Assembly (NCBI GenBank): GCA_902774905.1
Contig: CACYKF010000017.1
Coordinates: forward strand, 1 to 48,274
DNA length: 48,274 nucleotides
DNA from: an uncultured bacterium
GTDB taxonomy: Bacteria; Cyanobacteriota; Vampirovibrionia; Gastranaerophilales; Gastranaerophilaceae
Reading direction: 5' to 3'
The notes under the pieces: model-generated
Seen by the model: the letters and a program-made list of their open reading frames with translations, nothing else
Databases searched by the model: none
Told to the model about the DNA's origin: nothing
Shown here: positions 1 to 8,103 of the stretch, piece after piece
How positions within the stretch are numbered: the stretch's first letter is position 1
Layout of the letters: every line of letters begins with the position of its first letter
Position numbers and translations under genes: made by a program

Positions 1-642
1 TATATCACCCATAGAACCGTTTGTTACTTTACAAGTTGTATTTACACTAATTACGGTATCTCCATCCGCACAACTTACTTCACTATTTGGGGGATTTGGT
101 CCGTTTACATCTACAAATCCCAAACAATTTGCAAGTTTACCGCTTGTAAGCATATCGGTTGTTATTACCTGACCAACGCCGACTCCACATCCTTTTGCAT
201 TTGGATTAAACGCTACTAACGCTCCGTCCGCAAATGAAAAGAATAAATAATTTGCAGGATTTAGTGTTTTTGTTGTTACAGCATAAGGTGTTTCAAGATT
301 AGCACCTTTTACATTTCCGTACTTACCCAAGTAGGTCTGAGCAGATAGAGTATTATTAAATAACCCGCACAATGTATATTTTCCGCCTGATAAAGTATCG
401 CTTTTACAAGAAGCATCCTCACTTATTGTCGTCAAAGTTGAATAGTCCATATCATATTGAGCCTGCGCTCCTATTGCAGCCTGATTTAATGTCGATAATG
501 ATTTTTTAAACTGAGTTGTAAACTTTTTTGAATTGGAATTTTGCATCAATACAGGAATTGTAAGAGCGGCAACTACACCGATTATACCGATTGTAATAAG
601 AATTTCCGCTAACGTGAAACCCGCTTTATTTAATATTCTCAT
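1..642 (-). CDS. Type IV pilin-like prepilin (partial, runs off the window)
   Basis: The reading frame is open from an ATG at 642 to the window edge (214 codons, no stop). Residues 1-35 are a textbook prepilin leader: a short basic stretch (MRILNKA), the G-F-T-L-A-E peptidase/methylation site with Glu at +5, then a hydrophobic helix. Prepilin peptidase should cut after Gly8. The rest is a soluble globular part with scattered Cys residues, as in minor pilins or pseudopilins. A GAGGTG Shine-Dalgarno lies 4 nt before the ATG. The pilus machinery is encoded at 14593-20502 in the same window. Which pilin class it is, and its C-terminus, cannot be told. Confidence 0.9.
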   Translation of the reverse strand, partial: MRILNKAGFTLAEILITIGIIGVVAALTIPVLMQNSNSKKFTTQFKKSLSTLNQAAIGAQAQYDMDYSTLTTISEDASCKSDTLSGGKYTLCGLFNNTLSAQTYLGKYGNVKGANLETPYAVTTKTLNPANYLFFSFADGALVAFNPNAKGCGVGVGQVITTDMLTSGKLANCLGFVDVNGPNPPNSEVSCADGDTVISVNTTCKVTNGSMGDI

Positions 643-668
643 AAACACCTCACAACCTATTACTCGTG

Positions 669-698
669 ATAATACCATGTTTGATACATTTTTGTAAA
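669..698 (-). promoter_or_regulatory. Candidate sigma-70-type promoter of the prepilin gene
   Basis: On the minus strand a TTTACA (693-698) and a TATTAT (669-674) are separated by 18 nt, placing transcription start near 662 and giving a leader of about 20 nt with the GAGGTG ribosome site. It lies in the 63-nt gap after hpt, so the prepilin probably has its own transcript. Confidence 0.5.
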
Positions 699-705
699 GT
701 TTATT

Positions 706-1236
706 TCACTCCTTGTAGCCTATATAAGGTAAATTGCGGTACAATCCGTCATAATCAAGTCCGTACCCGACTACAAACTTGTCATCAACTTCAAAACAAT
801 AATAATCCGGCTCAATATCAACTTTTCTTGTTATTTTTTTATCCAAAAGCGAACAGAATTTCAAAGTTTTTACATGAAAATTCATATTTATAAAATCAAC
901 CAAAAATTTTGCAGTCAAGCCTGTATCGACAATATCTTCAATAATAAGGACATTTTTACCGTTCAAATCAGGAAGTTTTATATCTACCGCATTAACTTTA
1001 CCTGATGTCGTTGTAGATGAGCCGTAACTTGATAAACGAATAAATTCCATCTTTAACGGCATATCTAAATGTCGTACCAAATCAACCGCAAAAACAACAG
1101 CTCCTTTCAATACACATATCGCAATTACTTCTTCTCCTTTATAAAAAGTGTTCAATTCCTGTCCGAGTTCTTTTATCCGTGTTTGTAACTGTTCTTCACT
1201 GTATAAAACTTTCAAATCTTCTAATTTAATTTCCAT
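706..1236 (-). CDS. hpt: Hypoxanthine phosphoribosyltransferase
   Basis: Purine salvage enzyme joining hypoxanthine or guanine to PRPP to give IMP or GMP in the cytoplasm. The 176-residue length fits the bacterial HPRT family. The PRPP-binding signature is visible as VLIIEDIVDTGLTA about residues 95-108, with the flexible-loop region (SSYGSSTTTSG) before it and the C-terminal purine-site segment (YYCFEVDDKFVVGYGLDY) after it. The ATG lies inside the last codons of tilS (11-nt overlap), so the two are translationally coupled. A tilS-hpt pair is common in bacteria. It is the last gene of the operon that starts at 6494. Confidence 0.93.
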   Translation of the reverse strand: MEIKLEDLKVLYSEEQLQTRIKELGQELNTFYKGEEVIAICVLKGAVVFAVDLVRHLDMPLKMEFIRLSSYGSSTTTSGKVNAVDIKLPDLNGKNVLIIEDIVDTGLTAKFLVDFINMNFHVKTLKFCSLLDKKITRKVDIEPDYYCFEVDDKFVVGYGLDYDGLYRNLPYIGYKE

Positions 1237-2566
1237 TTATTTTTACCTCAATTTTGTGTGTCGGTTTTGTTGTAACCTTGATTTTATCACTTAATCCCAA
1301 ATCAACTGCCCAAAGAATTTCATTACCCTGCGCAAGAAAAAGAAGTTCATCTTTTTTGTGATTGGGAATTTTTTTAGAATTAAGATATTTTTTGAGTTTT
1401 TGATGTCCGTTCATGCCAAACGGCTGAATAATATCTCCATCTTTTCTGTTTCGTAATTCAAAATCAAAATCTACGGCGGACAAATCCACGAAAACAACCC
1501 TGCCAAAAGGCTTATAAGTTTTGTCAGAAATGCCGTCACATTCCCGAATATCGACAGTAATTCTTCCATTTTTATACTCTCCGGTTTTATTTATTTTTAT
1601 CGAAATGTTTTCTGATTTTTTTTCTTTTATAAGTTCAAAATATTTTTCGCAGACATAAAGATTGTATCCTGTTGTCACAGAACAGATTTTGCCTGATTTT
1701 GATTTACAGTTTCCTTTTATAAAATCCAAAAGCGTTAAAATTCTTTGTCTGTCGTAATCCTGCGGAACAAGCGGTTTAACAAGATTATAAACAAAACGCA
1801 TTTGCAATGGTTTGGATATATTCAAAAACTCTTTTGTATTAAATTTATTCTTATTACAAATTTTATTTTCAATCAATTCAATATATTCATTGACAATTTG
1901 TTCTTCTTCTTTTGCACTTTGGCTCAAAGCGTTCAAACTACCTGCTATATCAGGATTAATTTCTGACAACAAAGGTAAAATATCACTTCTTATAAGGTTT
2001 CTTTTGTGAATTTTATCAGCATTTGAACTGTCATTATTCGGATTTAAGTTGTTATCCTTGCAGTATTTTTCTATTTCGCATCTTTGAACTTCAAGCAAAG
2101 GACGATAATAAATATCTCTTTGGTTTGCAATTCCCTGCAAGCCATTGATTCCTGTACCTTTAGCAATACGATAAATCAAAGTTTCCGCATTATCATTTTT
2201 ATTATGAGCAGTAAAAATTATTTTTGAGCCAAATTTTTTTGCGCATTTTTCAAAGAAATCATAACGGGCATTTCGTGCTTCGGTTTCTGTTGCGGCGGTA
2301 TTATCAGGAAGTTTTTCACTATAAAATTCTACTCCGATTTTTTTACAGAAATCTTTGCAGTTTTGTTCTTCTTTGTCACTTTCTTCTCCGCGCCAATTGT
2401 GATTTAGATGTATTGCAATAATTTTATTTGTGCATATTTTACGCAGACAATCAAGCAAGCACATTGAGTCAAAACCACCTGAAAATGCGACAAGATAGAT
2501 ATTATCCGATTTATCTATATTAAAAATTTTTAAAAAATTTTTGACAGTTTTTTCAATTTTATTCAT
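1226..2566 (-). CDS. tilS: tRNA(Ile)-lysidine synthase
   Basis: Converts the wobble cytidine of the CAU-anticodon tRNA-Ile to lysidine, so that the tRNA reads AUA; normally essential. The PP-loop ATP-binding motif SGGFDS is at residues 29-34, followed by the family's HLNHNWRGEESDKEE and AHNKNDNAET segments. The C-terminal part (about 330-446) matches the tRNA-binding lysidine synthase C domain (PFGMNGHQKLKKYL). 446 residues is normal for the family. The ATG shares one base with the TAA of the upstream gene (TAATG), so translation is coupled. Confidence 0.94.
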   Translation of the reverse strand: MNKIEKTVKNFLKIFNIDKSDNIYLVAFSGGFDSMCLLDCLRKICTNKIIAIHLNHNWRGEESDKEEQNCKDFCKKIGVEFYSEKLPDNTAATETEARNARYDFFEKCAKKFGSKIIFTAHNKNDNAETLIYRIAKGTGINGLQGIANQRDIYYRPLLEVQRCEIEKYCKDNNLNPNNDSSNADKIHKRNLIRSDILPLLSEINPDIAGSLNALSQSAKEEEQIVNEYIELIENKICNKNKFNTKEFLNISKPLQMRFVYNLVKPLVPQDYDRQRILTLLDFIKGNCKSKSGKICSVTTGYNLYVCEKYFELIKEKKSENISIKINKTGEYKNGRITVDIRECDGISDKTYKPFGRVVFVDLSAVDFDFELRNRKDGDIIQPFGMNGHQKLKKYLNSKKIPNHKKDELLFLAQGNEILWAVDLGLSDKIKVTTKPTHKIEVKINGN

Positions 2567-3927
2567 TATTGCTTAATCAGATGTTTTTTTATTCCTTCAC
2601 GAATTTCCAAAACATCTGTTCCAAGTTGTTCCAAAACCTGCATAGCGGTTGATTCCGGTTCAGTCGTAATAGCCCATAACAAATCGCAGGATTCAATTTT
2701 TGTTTTATTTGATTTTTTTGCAATTTCCCACGCTGTTTCAAGCACACGCTTTGCCCGCTTTGTAAAAGATATTTCTTTATCAAAATAATTACTGTCTGAA
2801 CCTACAGTTTGACCGACAACTATTCTTGCATCTTTTATGTTGATTTCAAGTTCATTGAGCACAACCGCACCGATTCCTGTTGCTTCGCCAATTATCCCAA
2901 GCAGAAACATCTCTGTTCCAACTACACTTTTGCCCATGGTTCTTGCTTCTTGTTTTGCAAGACGCAAAATAGTAAGAGTTTCGGGCATTTCTTTTTCTAT
3001 CGGTTTGATAATTGTATGAGCCAAATCATCATCATTTATTCTAAATTCTTTCAATATATTATAAGCAACACCTTTTTTTGATTTTAAAAGTCCTAAAATC
3101 ATGTGTTCGGGCAAAACTTCGGAGGAGCCGAGTTCTTTTGCGGTTTGCTGTGCCAATGTCATTGCTATAAAGGCATTAGGAGTAAATACAATTTGTCTGC
3201 CTTCATATTCTGCACTTCTTGACTGAATTTTAGACAATTTATCCTCAAAAGCACTGTCAGTAATCCCAAACTGTGCAAGAATTTTTGACAAATTCGAGTC
3301 CTTATCCTCAAGAATTGAACTGATTATTTGTTCTGTTCCCAAAATTTCATAGCCAGAAGTTGAAAGTTTTGATACCGCGCGTTCAAGCACTTTTGAAGAT
3401 TCCTTATTGTCAAACAAAGTATCGGTTTCTTTTGTAAGGTCAATTTCAGGTTCTTTATTTTCTTCAACTTCGGGGTGAAAATCTTTTTTGACTTTTCTCT
3501 GAACGAGTTTTTCAATCAATGGTCTTGATTTATCAATGTCAAACCCCAAAGTTTCAAGGTAAGAAGAAATTTTTGAATGTTTGTCATTTATTACCGCAAG
3601 CACAAGATGTTCATAGTGAACTGTCGCATTCCCCGATTCATTTACAAGTTCCATTGTTCTTAATAAAATGCGCTTAAAATCATCACTGAAAGGTATTGCA
3701 GAATTCATATCAGATTCTTCTATATTCAGGCTCAGATAAATTTCCTGTGCAAGTCTTTCATAAGTAATATCATAAGAATTAAAAATTCTTGCGCAAAAAC
3801 CCTTTGCCTCTTTTACAACAGCAAGAAGCAAATGTTCTGATAAAACTTTGGCTGAATGGTCATATATAGCAATATTTTGCGCTTCTGCTATTACATTTAG
3901 CGCTTTTTCGGTAAATTTTTCAAACAT
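2566..3927 (-). CDS. Clp N-terminal repeat protein without an ATPase
   Basis: 453 residues built almost only of ClpC/ClpA-type N-domain repeats. I see six half-repeats (about residues 3-60, 80-145, 170-228, 245-300, 315-372 and 385-447), so three Clp_N domains; an acidic linker (about 150-170, EVEENKEPEIDLTKETD) follows the first. The last pair is closest to ClpC (TEMFLLGIIGEATGIGAVVLNEL). The chain stops where ClpC would go on to its first AAA domain: there are no Walker motifs and no ATPase downstream. In Clp machines this domain binds substrates and adaptors. The protein may act as an adaptor or decoy for a Clp protease encoded elsewhere. Domain identity is sure, function is inferred. The gene has close spacing on both sides and shares an operon with a lone ClpX zinc finger. 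Confidence 0.85.
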   Translation of the reverse strand: MFEKFTEKALNVIAEAQNIAIYDHSAKVLSEHLLLAVVKEAKGFCARIFNSYDITYERLAQEIYLSLNIEESDMNSAIPFSDDFKRILLRTMELVNESGNATVHYEHLVLAVINDKHSKISSYLETLGFDIDKSRPLIEKLVQRKVKKDFHPEVEENKEPEIDLTKETDTLFDNKESSKVLERAVSKLSTSGYEILGTEQIISSILEDKDSNLSKILAQFGITDSAFEDKLSKIQSRSAEYEGRQIVFTPNAFIAMTLAQQTAKELGSSEVLPEHMILGLLKSKKGVAYNILKEFRINDDDLAHTIIKPIEKEMPETLTILRLAKQEARTMGKSVVGTEMFLLGIIGEATGIGAVVLNELEINIKDARIVVGQTVGSDSNYFDKEISFTKRAKRVLETAWEIAKKSNKTKIESCDLLWAITTEPESTAMQVLEQLGTDVLEIREGIKKHLIKQ

Positions 3928-3929
3928 AA

Positions 3930-4217
3930 TTATTCTTCGTCTTCGTCGTCTTCGTATTCTTCTTCTAATATTTTGTCAACATAATCTGATACTCTGTCAA
4001 ATTCATCGTCATCTTCGATAGTTTCAAAATAACTCATACCGTCTTCTTCTTTGTAAGTAACGATTATTGTATCATATTCTTCATCTTCAGCATGGGACAT
4101 ATCAGCAAGAATTGCGTATTGCTTGTCCTCAAATTCAATAATATCATACAAAGCACATTTGATAACATTACCTTCGTCATCTGTTAGTTCAATCAAATTG
4201 TTTTCTTCTTCTGTCAT
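3930..4217 (-). CDS. DUF1292 family acidic protein
   Basis: A 95-residue, very acidic protein. The core (ELTDDEGNVIKCALYDIIEFEDKQYAILAD) is that of the DUF1292 family (YrzB type), a small beta-rich protein of unknown function. The last 15 residues are almost all Glu and Asp. The pairing with ruvX directly upstream is also seen in Firmicutes (yrrK-yrzB), which supports the call. The start is an ATG preceded by AAAGGAG. The acidic tail could bind metal or basic proteins, but nothing in the sequence shows a role. Confidence 0.85.
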   Translation of the reverse strand: MTEEENNLIELTDDEGNVIKCALYDIIEFEDKQYAILADMSHAEDEEYDTIIVTYKEEDGMSYFETIEDDDEFDRVSDYVDKILEEEYEDDEDEE

Positions 4218-4231
4218 TTTTTACTCCTTTA

Positions 4232-4636
4232 TTAATTTATTTTTGATAAATACTGTTCAAGTATTATACAAGCACTTTCTACATCTACAAGTCCTTTATC
4301 TTTTCTGAAATCTATTTTCCTTTGGCGTAAATTTTCTTCTGCTGCATCAGAAGTTAGTCTTTCGTCTTCAAAAATGATTTCATATCCTTTGATTTTTGAA
4401 ACAAATTCTTCACAATTTTGTGCCTGAAAACCCTTTGTCCCGTCCATATTGATTGGTAAACCTGCTACGATTTTTTCAACATGATTTTCTTTGGCAATAT
4501 TTAAAATTGTTTCAATGGCTTTGTCTTCGGGCTCCCTTGAAATATAAGAATGTCCCGTTGCCGTAACCAAAAGAAAATCGCTCAATGCTATTCCGATTCG
4601 TTTTGTTCCTATGTCAAGAGCCATTACTTTATACAT
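4232..4636 (-). CDS. ruvX: Putative pre-16S rRNA nuclease / Holliday junction resolvase-like protein (YqgF)
   Basis: RNase H-like fold protein of the YqgF/RuvX family, involved in 16S rRNA 5' end maturation and once proposed as a resolvase. The first strand (MALDIGTKRIGIALSD) holds the catalytic Asp. Next come the VAGLPINMDG and FEDERLTSDAAE blocks and the final Asp in VDVESACIIL. I chose the ATG at 4636, which overlaps the TGA of the upstream gene by one base (TGATG); a TTG 15 nt upstream is also in frame. 134 residues is usual for the family. Confidence 0.92.
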   Translation of the reverse strand: MYKVMALDIGTKRIGIALSDFLLVTATGHSYISREPEDKAIETILNIAKENHVEKIVAGLPINMDGTKGFQAQNCEEFVSKIKGYEIIFEDERLTSDAAEENLRQRKIDFRKDKGLVDVESACIILEQYLSKIN

Positions 4637-6228
4637 CAGGATTTCACCCAATTCTTTTCTATGTATTCTATTTTAGCCGAAATATTTTCATCTGTAAACA
4701 TTTCGACATTCAAATCTTTATTGTATTTTATTAGTATAAGATATTCATAGATACTTCGTTTTAAAAGTTCGGTTAAAAATTTATCAAAAAGTTCATCACT
4801 GAAAGTTAAGCCGTATATTTCTCCTGCTTCATCATCTTTGCCTATTACATATTTAATATAAGCACAAAAAATAAGTTTATTTTTCCATGATTGCTTTTCT
4901 TCTTCATAAAAAATTTTTTCCTTATAATCAGTGACTAATTTATCTAAATCTTTTGCATCTTTCAGATCAGACAGAAGTTCATCAAATTCATCACTATAAT
5001 CAGCATCTAAAAACCAATGAGAAGAAACTTTCATTTCATCAAGTTTTTTTAAGATACCCGCATCAACCTTTGAAGGTAAAATCTGATTTTTTACGGCAGA
5101 TTGAATATCTTCTTCTTCGCAGTCAATATCAACAAGCAAATTTCTCCAGCAAATATATTCATAAGGAAGTTCCCAATCCGATTTTGAATATTCAATAGTT
5201 TTAATTTCAGCATTATACAGAATATTTTTGAAATACTCAGGTGCAACCGATACAACTTTTTCATTTTTCAAAAATTTTTCAAGAATTTTATCACATTCAA
5301 ATTTTGAAATATCATAAAAACCAAAACAATCTCTTATTCCCGTATCGAGATTTATAACAATTGATATAAAGCGCAGGCGTTCGTCTTGGGTAATTCTTGT
5401 GCAAATCATAGCGCAATCGCCGCGTCCATCAGGGTAAGTTAGATAAAACTTATCAGGTTTTGTTTCTGATAATATTTTTTTATAAAACTCTTTAGAATTA
5501 TCTGTTCTCATGCCTGACATCTTTAGTGTTGCAAGACTTTTTCTGATTTTTTGATTAAGTTCACCTGTGGTATGCTTATTCATTCTTTCAAGAAGGTTTA
5601 GTGCAAGTTGTGATTTTGTGTTACCAAGCAAATTCAATGCCTCACGCCCTTCGGGGCTGTTTGGTTTAGACTCAAAAACAGGAATAAGAATGTTTGCAAG
5701 TGCATCCGATTCAAAATCTTTTTCAAATGAATTTAGCAGGGTAATTTTATCTTCGGTATTGATAGTTGCAAGAAAATCCATAAAATCTATCTGAATTTCA
5801 GGATTTATTATTGCGCTTTTGAGCATCTGTTTTGTGTTTTCATCAAGAATTTGGTCGGCATCATCAATATAATCCGAACAATCGGCATAAGACCAATCTG
5901 CATCAAGTTCTCTCAACATATTTAAAATCATTACACGAATATCAGCGTTGAGATTTTTATTTTTCATCAATTCCCACAAGCCTGCAACAAGTTCTTCTTT
6001 TGGGGCAAAATGTTCTAACAGAAAACATGTTATCGGGATTTTTTCTTTTTGGGAATTAGATAGTTCCTTAAACAAAAGTTTTGTTATAAGCGGTTTATCT
6101 TCCTGTGCATCAAGCAATTCAATATCATCAAGACAGTCTTTTATATCATTGACTGAATTTATTTTGGCAAGTAATTTCGTCAATGCAGTTTTTAATTCAA
6201 ACGGGTTAAGTTGTCTTAAACTACTCAA
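4636..6228 (-). CDS. Helical-repeat (HEAT-like) protein of unknown function
   Basis: A 530-residue cytoplasmic protein with no signal or membrane segment. Residues 1-250 are a run of paired helices with regular Leu/Ile spacing and lengths typical of HEAT-like repeats (LLFKELSNSQKEKIPITCFLLEHF, GLWELMKNKNLNADIRVMIL). The second half looks more alpha/beta (DKFYLTYPDGRGDCAMICTR, RFISIVINLDTGIRDCFGFYD). I do not recognise a family. The start is probably the TTG at 6228, 2 nt after the zinc-finger gene's stop, because the first internal ATG would cut off about 85 well-formed helical residues. Its position between two Clp-related proteins and ruvX suggests a scaffold role, but this is inference. 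Confidence 0.75.
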   Translation of the reverse strand: MSSLRQLNPFELKTALTKLLAKINSVNDIKDCLDDIELLDAQEDKPLITKLLFKELSNSQKEKIPITCFLLEHFAPKEELVAGLWELMKNKNLNADIRVMILNMLRELDADWSYADCSDYIDDADQILDENTKQMLKSAIINPEIQIDFMDFLATINTEDKITLLNSFEKDFESDALANILIPVFESKPNSPEGREALNLLGNTKSQLALNLLERMNKHTTGELNQKIRKSLATLKMSGMRTDNSKEFYKKILSETKPDKFYLTYPDGRGDCAMICTRITQDERLRFISIVINLDTGIRDCFGFYDISKFECDKILEKFLKNEKVVSVAPEYFKNILYNAEIKTIEYSKSDWELPYEYICWRNLLVDIDCEEEDIQSAVKNQILPSKVDAGILKKLDEMKVSSHWFLDADYSDEFDELLSDLKDAKDLDKLVTDYKEKIFYEEEKQSWKNKLIFCAYIKYVIGKDDEAGEIYGLTFSDELFDKFLTELLKRSIYEYLILIKYNKDLNVEMFTDENISAKIEYIEKNWVKS

Positions 6229-6230
6229 AT

Positions 6231-6494
6231 CTATTTAGCCTTTCCCCAAAATGCTTTCAGAATTTGCTGTGCTTCTTTGCATGGTATTCTGTCTTCAAGC
6301 ACAAAATACTGCAGAGCAATCATGGTACACTCGGAACAAATATTGACCCCAGGGCCCTCAATCATTTTTATAACCTGTGTATTTGGGCGTCCGCAAAAAC
6401 TGCAATATACAAGTTCCTGCTTTTGTTCTTCTTCTTTATGTTCCTTTGCTTTGCTCTTTTTTGAACCAAGACTTACTACTTTATCATCTGACAT
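6231..6494 (-). CDS. Stand-alone ClpX-type C4 zinc-finger protein
   Basis: 87 residues. After a charged N-terminal tail, four Cys at 31, 34, 53 and 56 (CSFCGR...CSEC) form the zf-C4_ClpX motif with the typical spacer (IEGPGVNIC). In ClpX this domain dimerises and recruits substrates and adaptors. Here it ends after a short helix and lacks any AAA+ part. It is the first gene of the operon, with AAAGGAG before its ATG. Together with the Clp N-repeat protein at 2566-3927 it gives two orphan Clp recognition domains in one transcript. Role as an adaptor is inferred. Confidence 0.88.
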   Translation of the reverse strand: MSDDKVVSLGSKKSKAKEHKEEEQKQELVYCSFCGRPNTQVIKMIEGPGVNICSECTMIALQYFVLEDRIPCKEAQQILKAFWGKAK

Positions 6495-6512
6495 TTTAAA
6501 CTCCTTTAATAA

Positions 6513-6616
6513 GTGAATCGTGAGTTGTGAGAAGTAAATAATCTTTTAAGTTAATATTGAACGGTTACATATACAATAATGATTTTGTAAAGAACTATTC
6601 ACTATTCACAATTCAC
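6513..6616. repeat. GTGAATN-type inverted repeat, copy A
   Basis: GTGAATCGTGAGTTGTGA at the left end is mirrored by TTCACTATTCACAATTCAC at the right end, with about 65 AT-rich bases between. Each arm is a loose tandem of a 7-nt unit (GTGAATN). It fills most of the divergent gap between the zinc-finger gene and the TPR lipoprotein gene. Related copies lie at 35827-35896 and 39299-39405. Confidence 0.7.
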
Positions 6617-6645
6617 ACACTTATTGTAACTTAAATTAATTAAAT

Positions 6646-6674
6646 TTGCCATAAATTCATAATTAAATTATAAT
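6646..6674 (+). promoter_or_regulatory. Promoter of the TPR lipoprotein-lgt operon
   Basis: TTGCCA at 6646-6651 and a perfect TATAAT at 6669-6674 with a 17-nt spacer. Start is predicted near 6681, giving a leader of about 30 nt that contains the AAGAGGGA ribosome site. Confidence 0.65.
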
Positions 6675-6710
6675 AAATTAACAACCTTATTATTTTTTAA
6701 GAGGGAATTT

Positions 6711-7292
6711 ATGAAAAAGACACTACTAATTGTAAGCGTATTACTTGTAGCCGTAATTTCAACGGCTTGTATTAATAATTTTGCGGTAAGAGATTTGAAT
6801 AATAAAGCACAGTCATATATGCAAAAAGGGGATTATTCTCAGGCAATTGAGCGTTTAAAATCAAGTCTTGATTTAGACCCGACAGTATTTGAAACACACT
6901 ACAATCTTGCTATTGCATATACAAAAGCGGAAGATTATCTAAATGCATCCGATGAGTATGAAAAGGCTCTTGAAATTAAACCGAATGAACCTGATGTGTT
7001 TTATTCACTTGCGACAGCGCAAAATAATCTTGCATCAGATATTGAACAGGGCAGAGTAAGATTGAATGTTGACGGAAATCTTTATAAACCAAAAGCAGAT
7101 GAGGTTGATTTCAGTGAAAAATATGAAATGAACGATAAAGAACAGGAATTTGTAGCCGAATACAAAAAAGCCGCAGTTATAAACTATGAAAAATATCTGG
7201 AACTTAACCCCAAAGCAGATGATAAAGACGAAGTTGAAAAACAGATAGAATATTTATCAGGCACAAAAGAAGACACTCAAACTCAGGAGTAA
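6711..7292 (+). CDS. TPR-repeat lipoprotein
   Basis: 193 residues. The N-terminus is a lipoprotein signal: two Lys, a hydrophobic stretch and a lipobox ending STAC, so Cys20 would be lipid-modified. At least two tetratricopeptide repeats follow (about 29-62 and 63-96: GDYSQAIERLKSSLDLDPT, EDYLNASDEYEKALEIKPN), then a charged helical C-terminus. A membrane-anchored scaffold is likely; the partner is unknown. The gene next door, lgt, encodes the enzyme that would lipidate this protein. The AAGAGGGA ribosome site supports the start. Confidence 0.85.
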   Translation: MKKTLLIVSVLLVAVISTACINNFAVRDLNNKAQSYMQKGDYSQAIERLKSSLDLDPTVFETHYNLAIAYTKAEDYLNASDEYEKALEIKPNEPDVFYSLATAQNNLASDIEQGRVRLNVDGNLYKPKADEVDFSEKYEMNDKEQEFVAEYKKAAVINYEKYLELNPKADDKDEVEKQIEYLSGTKEDTQTQE

Positions 7293-7296
7293 AAGC

Positions 7297-8103
7297 GTGA
7301 TTATACCTGCACAGCACGATATCGCATTTAATTTATTCGGCATATCGGTTTATTGGTACGGTATAATTATGGCTATCGGTATGTTTTTTGCCCTTGTTTG
7401 CGCAAACAGACTTTTTAATAATAAACATCCGGAGTTGAAAAAAGATATTATTCTTGAATTCGCACCGCTTATAATTATTTGCGGAATTGTATGCGCAAGA
7501 TTATATTTTTGTATTTTAAATTCTCAATACTATTTTGCACACCCTTTTGAAATTCTTGATATAAGAGAAGGCGGATTATCTATTCACGGCGGTATTATAG
7601 GCGGAATGTTGAGTATGCTTTTTATTGTAAAAAAATATCGACTGAATTTTTTTAGCGTAATAGACCCTGTTGCGTGTTCGACATTTTTAGGTCAGGCAAT
7701 CGGCAGATGGGGTAATTATTTCAACTCCGAAGCATACGGATTCCCCGTTGCAAATCAAAATTGGGGGCTATATATCCCGCAAGGAAAACGAATTGCGCAA
7801 TTTTCGCAATACGAACTGTTCCATCCTACTTTTTTATATGAAAGTATTTTAGATTTTATGGCATTTATTATTCTTGTAATTTTATATAAAAAAATAAACA
7901 AAGAGTACAAAGGACTTGTATTTTTCGGATATCTGGCAATCTATGCGGTAATAAGATTTTTTATAGAAAAAATAAGAATCGACAGTGCATTAAATATCGG
8001 TTCTGTTCCTGTTGCACAGGTTGTATCTGTTATCCTTTTTGTAATCGGAATCTTCGGGATAATTTTTGTCATAAAATCTAATACTAAAAATCCATCTGCA
8101 TAA
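7297..8103 (+). CDS. lgt: Prolipoprotein diacylglyceryl transferase
   Basis: Integral membrane enzyme that moves diacylglycerol from phosphatidylglycerol to the lipobox Cys of prolipoproteins. Recognisable family blocks are VYWYGIIMAIGM near the N-terminus, EGGLSIHGGIIGG, and the signature IGRWGNYFNSEAYG. About seven membrane helices are visible, and 268 residues is normal. The start is a GTG at 7297, 4 nt after the TPR lipoprotein's stop, with CAGGAG overlapping that stop. The 3' end overlaps the convergent gene by 20 nt with no terminator between. Confidence 0.95.
   Translation: MIIPAQHDIAFNLFGISVYWYGIIMAIGMFFALVCANRLFNNKHPELKKDIILEFAPLIIICGIVCARLYFCILNSQYYFAHPFEILDIREGGLSIHGGIIGGMLSMLFIVKKYRLNFFSVIDPVACSTFLGQAIGRWGNYFNSEAYGFPVANQNWGLYIPQGKRIAQFSQYELFHPTFLYESILDFMAFIILVILYKKINKEYKGLVFFGYLAIYAVIRFFIEKIRIDSALNIGSVPVAQVVSVILFVIGIFGIIFVIKSNTKNPSA

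Noticed and set aside
2566..3927. Truncated clpC pseudogene
   Set aside because: Three tandem N domains exceed the single one in ClpC, no ATPase remnant follows, and the reading frame is coupled to tilS. It looks like an intact special protein.
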